Source: Asticcacaulis currens
Lineage (GTDB): Bacteria; Pseudomonadota; Alphaproteobacteria; Caulobacterales; Caulobacteraceae
NCBI RefSeq assembly: GCF_028550395.1
Contig: NZ_JAQQKW010000002.1
Span: 372,001 to 436,000 of the forward strand
Length of the DNA stretch: 64,000 bases
Direction of reading: 5' to 3'
Of this stretch, positions 44,952 through 53,442 are shown piece by piece. The position numbers and the translations under genes are program-made. The notes under the pieces were generated by a model that saw only the letters and a program-made list of their open reading frames with translations, was not told where the DNA came from and made no database searches. The number at the start of each line of letters is the position of its first letter. Within the stretch, counting starts at the first letter, position 1.

Positions 44952-45602
44952 TCAGGCCATCAGGTTACGGGTACCATCCCCGACGAGAGCGATACGGATA
45001 TCGTCGAAGGTCTCGAACGGAATGAAGGTCCGGTTGCGTTCAGCGGCGTAGGTGGCCAGTCGGTCGCGGGCGAACAGGATGTCGGCGCGCTGGCTGACGC
45101 AGAAGTCGGAGCGGCCATCACCGATAAAGACCACCGGGCGTTTATCCGTCAGTTCGCGAACCACTGCGCATTTGCAGACCCCTGAGCCGGCGGCACAGCC
45201 CGGAACGGCGTGCGGCTGATCCAGACGGTAGGCTTCGCCTTCGAGGATCAGCCGGTTGGACACAACCGGCAGGCCCTCCAGCCCGTGCCGCGACAGGATA
45301 CGCCGGATAAAACGATCCACGCCGTCACTGACGATGGTGAGCGAGATGCCCGCCCGGCGGCACCAGCCGGCAAAAGCGACAAAGCCTTCGCGCAATTGAC
45401 AGCGATCCAGCACGGCATCGAGCGCGTCCTCATCCGTGTCGATCAGCGCAATCTGTCCCCGCATACACTCCGCCGCACTGATCCGCCCGGCGATCCAGGC
45501 CTCTTCCAGCGCCTGCCAATGGGGGTCTGCGCGATGCGTCAGCACCTGATCGGTCGTGTCGAGAACGGTAATCGTCCCGTCAAAATCGCAAAATACGCGC
45601 AT
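44952..45602 (-). CDS. HAD-family phosphatase (SerB/MtnX-like)
   Basis: 216 aa. Motif I FCDFDGTITVLDTTD, motif II LTIVSDGVDRF, motif III GDGRSDFCVSQRAD. Typical HAD-IB phosphatase of the phosphoserine or MtnX type. It has the extra Cys-rich CAAGSGVCKCAV stretch seen in MtnX-like enzymes. First gene after a 179-base gap with a likely promoter; CAGGACGACGAC precedes the ATG. Confidence 0.86.
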   Translation of the reverse strand: MRVFCDFDGTITVLDTTDQVLTHRADPHWQALEEAWIAGRISAAECMRGQIALIDTDEDALDAVLDRCQLREGFVAFAGWCRRAGISLTIVSDGVDRFIRRILSRHGLEGLPVVSNRLILEGEAYRLDQPHAVPGCAAGSGVCKCAVVRELTDKRPVVFIGDGRSDFCVSQRADILFARDRLATYAAERNRTFIPFETFDDIRIALVGDGTRNLMA

Positions 45603-45781
45603 GTCGTCGTCCTGTTGACCTTGCTGAGGGCGAAGCTAAACGGGCTGACTGACGCGAAACTGACGAGACGACGACGAAATCGCCTCCCCGCGAATTATAT
45701 ATTATTGAATTTAGTCATAGACTTGCCACATTTTTCTCTGGCACCGCCTCTACCAGGGGTCATTTCCAATGCCGCTTGGTA
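45603..45781 (-). promoter_or_regulatory. Candidate internal promoter plus degenerate repeat
   Basis: On the minus strand TATAAT (plus 45694-45699) lies in an AT-rich run, but the -35 element is weak. A degenerate palindrome starting TACCAGGGGTCATTTCC and ending GCTTGGTATTA (45751-45783) overlaps the kinase stop codon. It is a relative of the perfect hairpin at 49542-49576. The region separates the kinase gene from the HAD-to-MipA block. Confidence 0.45.
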
Positions 45782-47209
45782 TTAGGCATCTATTTTGGGT
45801 AGCATCAGGCGCGCAACCAGACCGGACAGACCGTCGCTACGGTCCACAAGCCGGATACGCCCCCCCAGCAGATCGGCCGCATCGCGCGCAATCGCCAGCC
45901 CCAGCCCCGTACCGTTGCGCGTATTGGTCGGCGCCCGCCAGAAGCGGTCAAACGCCTTTTCCTTGTCTTCGTCGCTCATGCCGGGGCCACGGTCGCGGAT
46001 TTCGATATAGCCCGACGGCAGATTGACCGCCCGCTCGATGTCGATCACCAGCTCTGAGCCCGGCGGCGTATGGCCCATGGCATTTTCGATCAGATTGGCC
46101 AGCGCCAGCCGCAAAGCCGTATCCGAGCCGCGGAAGGCAAAGTCGCCCCCCTCCAGAGCGACATCGATGCGGCGCTCGGCAATGACCGGCGCAGCGTCGG
46201 CCAGCAACTGCCCCACAACCTCGCGCACGCTGGGGATCAGGGCGTCACTCTCTCCGGCCGCCCCAAGGCGGGCCAGAACCAGCAACTGATCGGCCAGCCG
46301 GGCGATGCGGTCGGTGGCGGCATTCAGGGCCATCAGACGCGGCTTCAATTCGGCAGGATCGTCGATACGGGCACATAGCTGCGCTTCGAGACTAAGCGCG
46401 GCCAGGGGCGTGCGTAACTGATGGGCGGCCATTTCGATAAAGGTCCGCTCGTGCAGCAGGCCGTCCTCTATGCGGCGAAACAGGCCGTTGATCACAGCGG
46501 TCAGTTCGCCCAGTTCGGCGGGCCAGTCTTCGGAACGCACGGGTATAAAGGGCGGGCTGCCCTGCTGCTGCGCCAGTCGCGCACTATAACCATCCAGATC
46601 GCGCAACCCGCTTCTCAGGCTGATCCAGATGATGACAAGCAGCAACAGGGCAATGCCGACAAACGGAGCCGCCAGTTGCAGCGCAATATTGTGCACCAGT
46701 TGCTTGCGCACCCCCAGACGCTCCCCCACCTGAACGATCGGATAGCCGCCAGGTGCTGCAAGCGTGTAGATACGCCAGACCTTGCCGCCGGAGCGCACAT
46801 TATGAAAGGTCGAGTTTTCGCTGTCCTGCGGCGCTTTGACGTCCGGGCCGGTATCCGACCTGAACTGCAAGCGGTCCTGATACCAGATACGGAACATCCG
46901 CCAGTCGGCATAGGCGTCAAAGGCCTCACGGTCTTCGGCTGACAAGAGCGGCATGTCATCAACCGCCACCACCGAGCCTGTGGTCTTGCGCAGATCGCTC
47001 AGTTCGTCGCGCATAAGATTGACCAGCAGATTGGCCCCCAATACCAGTTGCTGATCGAATATCTCATCCACCTCGGACCTGACGGCGGTCGCGGCCACCC
47101 CGACAATGGTCAGGGCCCCCACGAGCGTGACCAGAGTCATACGGGCAAACAACCCCCGCGACAGGGATCGCGGCGTCAGAAGCAACTGAAGAAGATCGGG
47201 TATGCGCAT
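45782..47209 (-). CDS. Sensor histidine kinase (QseC/PmrB-like)
   Basis: 475 aa. Two membrane helices (MTLVTLVGALTIVGVAATAV and FVGIALLLLVIIWISL) flank a periplasmic domain of about 130 residues, followed by a HAMP-like linker, the H box EMAAHQLRTPLAAL, N box LANLIENAMGHTPPGS and G boxes RDRGPGMS and GTGLGLAI. Resembles kinases that sense cations or antimicrobial peptides. Start overlaps the regulator stop by one base (TGATG). Confidence 0.93.
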   Translation of the reverse strand: MRIPDLLQLLLTPRSLSRGLFARMTLVTLVGALTIVGVAATAVRSEVDEIFDQQLVLGANLLVNLMRDELSDLRKTTGSVVAVDDMPLLSAEDREAFDAYADWRMFRIWYQDRLQFRSDTGPDVKAPQDSENSTFHNVRSGGKVWRIYTLAAPGGYPIVQVGERLGVRKQLVHNIALQLAAPFVGIALLLLVIIWISLRSGLRDLDGYSARLAQQQGSPPFIPVRSEDWPAELGELTAVINGLFRRIEDGLLHERTFIEMAAHQLRTPLAALSLEAQLCARIDDPAELKPRLMALNAATDRIARLADQLLVLARLGAAGESDALIPSVREVVGQLLADAAPVIAERRIDVALEGGDFAFRGSDTALRLALANLIENAMGHTPPGSELVIDIERAVNLPSGYIEIRDRGPGMSDEDKEKAFDRFWRAPTNTRNGTGLGLAIARDAADLLGGRIRLVDRSDGLSGLVARLMLPKIDA

Positions 47210-47865
47210 CAGCGTATCACCATATAGCCCAGCCCCCGCGCACTGACGATGGTCTCCATACCCAGCTTCTTGCGCAGACCGTACACTGCCGACTCGACCG
47301 TATTGCTTTCGACGTCCGTGGCGTCGTCATATATGCCGTTTTCGATATCGGTTTTCGACACCCAGCGCCCGGCGCGCGTCACCAGCAGCGACAGGACGCG
47401 AAATTCGCGCGCTGTCAGCTTGATGGGGCGGCCCTCCTGACGCACGATCCGGCCTTCTATATCGAGTTCATAGACCCCAAAGCGCACAGCCCCGTTGATT
47501 TCGCCGCGCGTGCGACGGATCACGGCCCTCAGGCGGGCCAGCAGTTCATCGAGATCATAGGGCTTGGTCACATAGTCATCGGCCCCGTCATTGAGCGCCT
47601 GAAGACGGGTATCGCGCTGGCTGCGGGCGGTGATCACCAGTATGGGCAGGCCATGGCCGCGCTTGCGCAGGCGGCGCAGCAGGCTCAGACCGTCGCCATC
47701 GGGCAGGCCAAGATCGAGAAGGGCCGCGGCGAAGTCGCCATAGTCGAGGGCCTGAAGCGCCTCATCAAGCGTCAGCACCCAGTCCACGCCATAGCCCAGT
47801 TGTTCGAGCGCCGCCTTCAGCCCGGCCCCCAGACCCCGATCATCCTCTATCAGCAGAACCTGCAT
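47209..47865 (-). CDS. OmpR-family response regulator (PmrA/QseB-like)
   Basis: 218 aa. Receiver domain VLLIEDDRGLGAGLKAALEQ with phospho-acceptor Asp in ALLDLGLPDGDG, Lys in VTKPYDLDEL, and a winged-helix output domain with LTAREFRVLSLLV and SNTVESAVYGLRKKLG. Encoded 11 bases after the ketosynthase stop, so it belongs to that transcription unit. Probably controls this cluster, which is inference. Confidence 0.94.
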   Translation of the reverse strand: MQVLLIEDDRGLGAGLKAALEQLGYGVDWVLTLDEALQALDYGDFAAALLDLGLPDGDGLSLLRRLRKRGHGLPILVITARSQRDTRLQALNDGADDYVTKPYDLDELLARLRAVIRRTRGEINGAVRFGVYELDIEGRIVRQEGRPIKLTAREFRVLSLLVTRAGRWVSKTDIENGIYDDATDVESNTVESAVYGLRKKLGMETIVSARGLGYMVIR

Positions 47866-47876
47866 AAGGCCGCCAT

Positions 47877-49073
47877 CTACTCCACGCGCGACACAATGAG
47901 TGAGGCATTGCTGCCGCCGAAGCCAAAGGCGTTACACAGGCTGTGGCGGATGTCCACACCTTCGCGCGCCGCATTGGGTACGTAATCGAGGTCAAGCTCC
48001 GGGTCAGGCGTACCGAAATTGACAGTCGGGACAACGAAGCCTTCGCGCACGGCCAAAAGACTGGCCAGCAGGCTGACTCCACCCGCCGCCCCCAGCAAAT
48101 GCCCGTGAAAGCTCTTGGTCGCCGATACCGACAGACGGGCGGCGTGCGCACCAAACACCGCCTTGACGGCCTTGGTCTCCGATATATCCCCCGCCAGCGT
48201 CGCCGTCCCATGGGCGCTGACGTGGCCCAGCGCCTCCGGAGAAAGACCGGCATCCGTCAGGGCCAGAGTCATTGTTCGCGCCTGACCGTCGCTATTGGGG
48301 GCGGTCATATGCGTCGCATCGGACCAAGCCCCGTAGCCCGAAAGCTGCGCCAGCGGCTCAGCCCCTCGCGCGCGTGCCGCCTCAAGGGTTTCCAATATGA
48401 AAAAGACGGCCCCTTCCCCCAGCAGAAGCCCGCCCCGCTCATAGCAAAAGGGGCGCACAACCGCTTCCGGCCCTTGCCCCAGCAGGCGCATGGCCGTCCA
48501 TATCCGCAGCATGGTCTGGGTCAGCGGGGCTTCGGTGCCACCGGCAATAACCCGCTGGCAACGACCAGACTGAAGGCGCGTCACCGCTTCGCCGATCGCA
48601 TGGGAGGCCGATGAACAGGCCATGGCATAGCTCAGGCTCGGCCCCTTGCAGCCCCATGTGATGGATATCTGGGCCGCAGGTGCGTTGGCCATGCAGCGCA
48701 TCAGGGTCTGGCTTTTGACGTCCTGCCGCTGGTGCCAGTCGAGCACGCTCTGTTCGATCGACTCCAGCCCGCCCCCGCCGCAGCCAACATAGACACCGGC
48801 CTCGTCAAGGCCGGGGCCCTTTCCCAAACCTGCCATGGCGAGGGCATCTGTGACCGCGGCCAGAGCCAGGACGGCACAGGCGTCCATCTGTTTGGTGCGG
48901 AGGGCATCCAGCCCCGGATCCCCGACCCGCCCGCCGGCAAAGCCCGTCAACTCACCGCCAAGCGGCCGCGTCGCGGCCTTACCGGAACGGTACAGTCGGA
49001 GGAGCTCCGCCATCGAATTGGCACCGGGCAGGCGCAGGCCGAACCCGGTGATGACAACCGCCGGCCGCGCCAT
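47877..49073 (-). CDS. Beta-ketoacyl-[ACP] synthase (KAS I/II type)
   Basis: 398 aa with the complete Cys-His-His triad: Cys in MACSSASHAIGE, His in VSAHGTATLAGD and His in KSFHGHLLGAAGG. It condenses an acyl-ACP with malonyl-ACP. It sits one base after a dedicated ACP gene, away from the fatty acid synthesis genes, so it should serve a specialised acyl product. No ketoreductase or dehydratase is encoded nearby. Confidence 0.92.
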   Translation of the reverse strand: MARPAVVITGFGLRLPGANSMAELLRLYRSGKAATRPLGGELTGFAGGRVGDPGLDALRTKQMDACAVLALAAVTDALAMAGLGKGPGLDEAGVYVGCGGGGLESIEQSVLDWHQRQDVKSQTLMRCMANAPAAQISITWGCKGPSLSYAMACSSASHAIGEAVTRLQSGRCQRVIAGGTEAPLTQTMLRIWTAMRLLGQGPEAVVRPFCYERGGLLLGEGAVFFILETLEAARARGAEPLAQLSGYGAWSDATHMTAPNSDGQARTMTLALTDAGLSPEALGHVSAHGTATLAGDISETKAVKAVFGAHAARLSVSATKSFHGHLLGAAGGVSLLASLLAVREGFVVPTVNFGTPDPELDLDYVPNAAREGVDIRHSLCNAFGFGGSNASLIVSRVE

Positions 49074-49074
49074 G

Positions 49075-49329
49075 TCAGGCCGCCGCCTTTTTCGGCGATC
49101 GCTCGATCAGGGCCAGCAATTCGGGCATGGAGCCGACCGCATGGAGTTCACGGTCATTGATGGATATGCCCAGACGGTCTTCCACCGCCATGACGATTTC
49201 GATCATTTCGAGGGAATCTATACCCAGTTCTTCGAGGCTCGTAGCCTGACGAACGGCCGCTTCGGTCGTATTCATTTCCTTGGCGACGACCTGATAGAGA
49301 ACGGTCGAGGGGGTCTGATCAATAGACAC
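49075..49329 (-). CDS. Acyl carrier protein
   Basis: 84 aa from a GTG. The phosphopantetheine site is in LEELGIDSLEMIEIVMAVED. The N-terminus (TPSTVLYQVVAKEMNTTEAA) and acidic helix II are usual. GGGAGC lies upstream of the GTG at about nine bases. First gene of the ACP-KAS-two-component unit. Confidence 0.9.
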   Translation of the reverse strand: MSIDQTPSTVLYQVVAKEMNTTEAAVRQATSLEELGIDSLEMIEIVMAVEDRLGISINDRELHAVGSMPELLALIERSPKKAAA

Positions 49330-49450
49330 GGTCAATGCTCCCGGACACGCCGCGTCACAGCCGCGCACGCAGTCCAACAAAGGCCGTCACATTCTCACGA
49401 GGCCCTGTGTGACCTAAAGGGATGGCGATATCAAGGCAGGCCCGATTTTT

Positions 49451-49576
49451 CTACCAACGGCCGAAGATGCTGACCGCATCCGGCCGTCGAAGAAACGAGA
49501 ATGTCTCATATGTGTCAGTGACATGAGACATTCTCGAATGGAATACCAAGGGTCATTTTCAATGACCCTTGGTATT
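49451..49576. repeat. Array of three consecutive palindromes
   Basis: Hairpin 1, 49457-49487: ACGGCCG and GATGC pair with GCATC and CGGCCGT. Hairpin 2, 49496-49536: CGAGAATGTCTCAT pairs perfectly with ATGAGACATTCTCG (14 bp). Hairpin 3, 49542-49576: AATACCAAGGGTCATT pairs perfectly with AATGACCCTTGGTATT (16 bp, 3-base loop). They lie between the divergent ACP and DUF2147 genes. Relatives of 1 and 3 occur at about 38849 and 45751. Confidence 0.85.
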
Positions 49577-49633
49577 CGGCCCTGTTTTTTGCCGGATTTG
49601 TGGTGTTGTGTATGTCTGACCAAGGAGGGCGAA

Positions 49634-50047
49634 ATGTGGATAGGGATTGTGGCGCTACTGGGGATAGGGGCAACCACGCCCGCGGGTGTGTGGGTGACGC
49701 AGGACCGCGACGCCTGGGTCCGCATCGCCCCCTGCCCTGGTCAGACCGCCGTGCTGTGCGGGCGAGTCGAACGCCTCCTCGATCCCGCCGAGGCCAGTGC
49801 GAAGGACGAACACAATCCCGATCCGTCGCGCCGCCATCAGCCGGTGACCGGCCTGCAAATTCTCAGCGACTTCAAACCGACGGCACAGGGCTGGACCGAC
49901 GGTAAAATCTACGACCCGGAAGACGGCCGCACCCATACGGGACTCACCTTACGTCTGGAGGGCAAGGACCGTCTGATCATTTCAAAGCCGCTGGGGGTTC
50001 TTAAGGCCGAGGTCGGACGACAGGTCTGGACGCGCGTGGCCCCCTAA
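49634..50047 (+). CDS. DUF2147-type secreted protein
   Basis: 137 aa. Short hydrophobic start (MWIGIVALLGIGATTPAG) likely acts as signal peptide; the mature part has GVWVTQDRDAWVRIAPC, WTDGKIYDPEDGRTHTGLTL and a final VGRQVWTRV, the DUF2147 pattern of small beta-barrel periplasmic proteins. Function unknown. AAGGAGGGC precedes ATG 49634; the longer frame from 49523 runs through the hairpin array and is not used. Confidence 0.75.
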   Translation: MWIGIVALLGIGATTPAGVWVTQDRDAWVRIAPCPGQTAVLCGRVERLLDPAEASAKDEHNPDPSRRHQPVTGLQILSDFKPTAQGWTDGKIYDPEDGRTHTGLTLRLEGKDRLIISKPLGVLKAEVGRQVWTRVAP

Positions 50048-50430
50048 AGCTCATGAAAACAGACGATCCGCCATCGGACATGACCGGAGGATCACACCGA
50101 TAACCCATCATAATTTGAGGATTTTTTCAACTTCGCCGGACGCTGGCGGCAGCATCCCGACTCCCTCGACTTCCTGAACCGGAAAAAGGCGTCCCCTCAC
50201 GGCGTCGGGACCGCTTCAAGCGCGAGCGTCTTTTGACGGCGAAATACACCCGTGGGCATTCTGTGCCTTTTTGAATTTCATCGCTTTGTACACACGCACT
50301 CATCCATGGCGTGTACGGCGACGAACAGGCCTGCACAATCTCATTCTCGAATAAGGCGCTGAACCCGTTATCCCGCCTCGGCGGCATCGCAAGCACCCGC
50401 ACCGTTACGATCGTATCGCCAACGCTTGGC
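50048..50430. other. Intergenic region without a supported gene
   Basis: About 380 bases between DUF2147 and tonB. A 91-codon minus-strand frame (50127-50402) is Arg/Ser-rich, lacks a ribosome site and resembles nothing, so it is not called. I see no terminator or clear repeat. Confidence 0.45.
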
Positions 50431-51150
50431 TCAATCTTTCAAGCTGAAGCGAGTGGTGACGTTCAGGGACAGAACCTCGCCCGTCAGACTATCCGGTGGG
50501 CGAGGTAGGGGTTGCGCCTCATTCAGCATGGCAAGTGCCGCACGATCAATATCCGCCGAGCCCGATCCACGCTCGATGCGCGACGTCAGGACGCGCCCCT
50601 GGCGACCCATCTGAAAGCTGAGGACGACCTCGCCTTCGACGCGACGGCGTTTGGCCTGCGGCGGATATATTTTGAACTGTTCAATATGGTGGCGAAGACG
50701 CGCGGCATAGGCCGCTGGGGGCGGGGCTTGAACCTCGCTCGGACGCGACGCACCGGCTGCGGCGAGCGGGGAAGTGGAGGCCGCGGCCGCAGGCGCACCC
50801 GCCGACGGAGGGGCCGCGGCGGGCTCGGTCCGAGCGGAGGCCGGAACCGCTTGCGCGGAGGGCATGGCTGCGGCGAGTGCCGACGAAGACGACGGCTGTG
50901 ACGTCGAAACCGCTGTCTTCACAGGGTTTTCAGAGGGTTTGATATCCGCAGAGGGGGGTGTCTGTATCTCTGCCGCTGGCGGGGCCGTCTTCGCCACGGC
51001 TGGGCGCACCTCCATTGCCACCTCGAACACCGGGCTTTCAACCGGCGGGGGTGTCGGCTGAGGCGCCAGCCCCGCGACGGCCAGCAGGAAGCCCCCGTTC
51101 ACCAGAACGGAGGCCCCCACAGCCAGGCTTTTTTGACCCTTGCTCGTCAC
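50431..51150 (-). CDS. tonB: TonB energy transducer
   Basis: 239 aa. One N-terminal membrane helix (VGASVLVNGGFLLAVAGLA), a Pro/Ala/Ser-rich periplasmic spacer, and a TonB C-terminal domain with RLRHHIEQFKIYPPQAKRRR and GEVVLSFQMGRQGRV. Couples the proton motive force to the receptor encoded just upstream (8-base gap), so it is probably a dedicated partner. ExbB/ExbD are not in the window. Confidence 0.92.
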   Translation of the reverse strand: MTSKGQKSLAVGASVLVNGGFLLAVAGLAPQPTPPPVESPVFEVAMEVRPAVAKTAPPAAEIQTPPSADIKPSENPVKTAVSTSQPSSSSALAAAMPSAQAVPASARTEPAAAPPSAGAPAAAASTSPLAAAGASRPSEVQAPPPAAYAARLRHHIEQFKIYPPQAKRRRVEGEVVLSFQMGRQGRVLTSRIERGSGSADIDRAALAMLNEAQPLPRPPDSLTGEVLSLNVTTRFSLKD

Positions 51151-51158
51151 CGCTGGTT

Positions 51159-53249
51159 TCAGAACGTTTTGGCGAGGCTCAGGCGGACCGTCTGACCCGC
51201 GGCCGGCAGATAGCTGAGGTGCGGCTGATAATAGGTGTCGAAAATATTGTCCCAGTTCAGACGCGCCTCGATCCCGGCGAGCGGGCCGGACACCGGGCGA
51301 TAGTTGGCAAACAGGTTATGCACCGTGTAGGACTTGCTGGTGGCCGAAACGACGCCGGTGGTGGCGTTGTAGCTATACTGTTTGTCGGCGATATCGCCTT
51401 TCCAGCCGAGCGTGACCCCCGTTTCAGGGAACACCCAGCCCGCCGTGAGGTTCAGTTGCTCTGCCGGGAGGGTGTTAAACGCGATATTCGTCAGCTTGTT
51501 ATAGCCATTGACCGTGGACCATGCCGCGCGCCCGAAGACATGGCGTGAGGCGTATTCGGCCTCCAACTCGGCCCCTTCGTAGCGCGCCTCACCGACATTG
51601 GTGTAGGCCGAGGCCGTGGTCGAGGTGCGCGTCACCAGGTTTTTGATATCGTTCTGGAACACGGTCAGCTTGAGGTTCAGACCGTCGCCTTTAGAGAACA
51701 GACCGCGCTTCGAATAGCTGGCGCCCACCTCGCGGTTTTCCGACTCTTCCGGCTTGAGATTGAGGCTGATGGTCTGGGCCGCACCGCGCGTGTAGATCTC
51801 ATCCAGCACGGGCAGACGCTCGGTATGCGACAGCGAACCGAATAGTTTGACCTGATCCGTCAGCGTATAGAGCACCGCCAGCTTGGGCGAGGTAGCGTCC
51901 AGTTCGACGGAGGAAGGCACGCCGGTCGTGCCCACCACATAGGTACCCGCCCCCGGTTTCAGCTTCGACTTATCGTAGCGGATACCGGGTATGAGCGTCA
52001 GCTTATCCCCGATCAGGATTTCATCCTGCACATACAGGCTGACGCGGTTCATATCGCCTTCGGGGTGGGTGGTCGCGCCATTGGTCAGGCTGCCCGTCGC
52101 GCTGTAACGCGGGTTGCGGCGCTCCTGATGATAGGTCTGCACGCCGACGGTCAGGAAGTGCTCGACGGGACCGGTGGTGAAGGTCGAGACGTTCTCCACC
52201 TTCGCCTGCACGGTCTTGTAGCTGTACTGCGAGGTATAGCCGAGCGCGGCAGGCGAAAACTGGTTGTCGCGCTGATCCGTTTTCGATTCGTCGAAGGCGA
52301 TCTGCGCCTTGAGGTCCAGCCAGTCATTGCCCTCAAAGGCGTTGTCGTAACCGATGACATAGTTGGTGTCGTCGGTCTTGCGGCGTACCTGACTGGTCGT
52401 AAAGGCCGCCTGCTGATCATATATCTGCCAGGAATCGTCGCTCCATTTCTGCGCTGAGGCCCAGACGCTGTGCTTGCGGTCGCCGCCGATATAGTAGCGG
52501 CCCTTGAGCAGCACCGACTCGCCTGCCGCTTGCGACGGGTTGACGATCTTGCCATTGCCATCGGTGTAGTTGCCGAAGTCCCGCTTATTGGCGACCAGCA
52601 GCACGTCGAGGTTTGGCATCGGCTTGGCCGCCAGAGTCGCCGACAGCAGCGTCCCCTCGCTGTTGCTGTCGTAGCCGCCTTTCAGACGCACCGCGAAGCG
52701 ATCATCGCCTCTCAGGAAGTCCGAAGCGTCCTTGGTGGTGAAGTTGACCGTCCCGGCCAGCGCGCCGGAGCCATAGACGGTCGATGAGGACGGCCCGCGC
52801 AGCACCTCAACGCGCTTGTACAGTTCGGTATCGGTGAACAGGCTGCCCATGCGGTAGCCCTCAAAAAACTTGGTGACGCCATCGACCGTGAAGACCACGC
52901 GGCTGTCCGATTCTGACAGGGCGGTGCCCATGCCGCGGATGTTCAGCCCCTGCCCCAGAGATGAGACGCCTCCGGCCGCATCGACCCCGGCTACGCCTTC
53001 CAAAAGTTCGCCCACCGTACCGGCCTGCGCGTTTTCGAGGTCCTCCTGATCGAGCACCGTCACCGACTGCGGCGTATCGGTGGCGACCTTTTCCTTGCCC
53101 GCCGAGACGACGATGCGCCCCAGCGACAACTGGGTGGTGGCGTCGGCTGTCTTGTCCGCTTCCTGCGCCAGCACCGGCGCGGCAGACAGGATCAGGGCGT
53201 TAAGCGCCAGAGTACTGACGGCCGGCAGACGGTATGATTTGAGTGACAT
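51159..53249 (-). CDS. TonB-dependent outer-membrane receptor (heme/metal type)
   Basis: About 696 aa with signal peptide (STLALNALILSAAPVLAQ), plug domain (QSVTVLDQEDLENAQAGTVG, NIRGMGTALSESDSRVVFTV, RVEVLRGPSSSTVYGSGALA) and a 22-strand barrel ending in LSLAKTF. The plug resembles heme/hemoglobin receptors, but the neighbours point to metal uptake. ATG 53249 or 53255 (both follow AAAGGAAG). Divergent promoter with Fur-like palindromes. Confidence 0.9.
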   Translation of the reverse strand: MSLKSYRLPAVSTLALNALILSAAPVLAQEADKTADATTQLSLGRIVVSAGKEKVATDTPQSVTVLDQEDLENAQAGTVGELLEGVAGVDAAGGVSSLGQGLNIRGMGTALSESDSRVVFTVDGVTKFFEGYRMGSLFTDTELYKRVEVLRGPSSSTVYGSGALAGTVNFTTKDASDFLRGDDRFAVRLKGGYDSNSEGTLLSATLAAKPMPNLDVLLVANKRDFGNYTDGNGKIVNPSQAAGESVLLKGRYYIGGDRKHSVWASAQKWSDDSWQIYDQQAAFTTSQVRRKTDDTNYVIGYDNAFEGNDWLDLKAQIAFDESKTDQRDNQFSPAALGYTSQYSYKTVQAKVENVSTFTTGPVEHFLTVGVQTYHQERRNPRYSATGSLTNGATTHPEGDMNRVSLYVQDEILIGDKLTLIPGIRYDKSKLKPGAGTYVVGTTGVPSSVELDATSPKLAVLYTLTDQVKLFGSLSHTERLPVLDEIYTRGAAQTISLNLKPEESENREVGASYSKRGLFSKGDGLNLKLTVFQNDIKNLVTRTSTTASAYTNVGEARYEGAELEAEYASRHVFGRAAWSTVNGYNKLTNIAFNTLPAEQLNLTAGWVFPETGVTLGWKGDIADKQYSYNATTGVVSATSKSYTVHNLFANYRPVSGPLAGIEARLNWDNIFDTYYQPHLSYLPAAGQTVRLSLAKTF

Positions 53250-53308
53250 CCCCATACTTCCTTTCAGAAAAAATCGGCTGAGATTCGCCATGGACCCCAC
53301 GTCCATAA

Positions 53309-53327
53309 TTGCGAATAATTCTCATTT
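53309..53327. promoter_or_regulatory. Possible second Fur box
   Basis: TTGCGAATAATTCTCATTT, an imperfect match to the Fur pattern, 60 bases upstream of the receptor start. Confidence 0.45.
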
Positions 53328-53376
53328 ACTCGCCGACTACACCCTGAGGCGATGCGACGTCAAGCCACTTGCAAAT

Positions 53377-53395
53377 AATAATGATTCTCATTATT
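53377..53395. promoter_or_regulatory. Fur box
   Basis: AATAATGA-TTC-TCATTATT, a perfect 8-3-8 palindrome very close to the classical 19-bp Fur consensus. It lies in the divergent promoter, 48 bases before the DUF4198 start, so both directions may be iron-repressed. Confidence 0.75.
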
Positions 53396-53442
53396 GGATT
53401 CATGTCTTTCGGGCCACAGGGCTCTTTCAGGGATCACACGAC

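Noticed and set aside
39133-49329. Arn-type aminoarabinose lipid A operon
   Set aside because: No ArnA, ArnB (DegT family), ArnC or ArnT; only the SMR pair and the two-component system are similar.
49451-49576. CRISPR or integron attC array
   Set aside because: The three palindromes differ in sequence and have no spacers, and there is no integrase.
50127-50402. 91-codon minus frame upstream of tonB
   Set aside because: Arg/Ser-rich with no ribosome site and no recognisable fold.
51159-53249. Dedicated siderophore biosynthesis locus
   Set aside because: No NRPS or NIS synthetase genes nearby; only uptake components are present.
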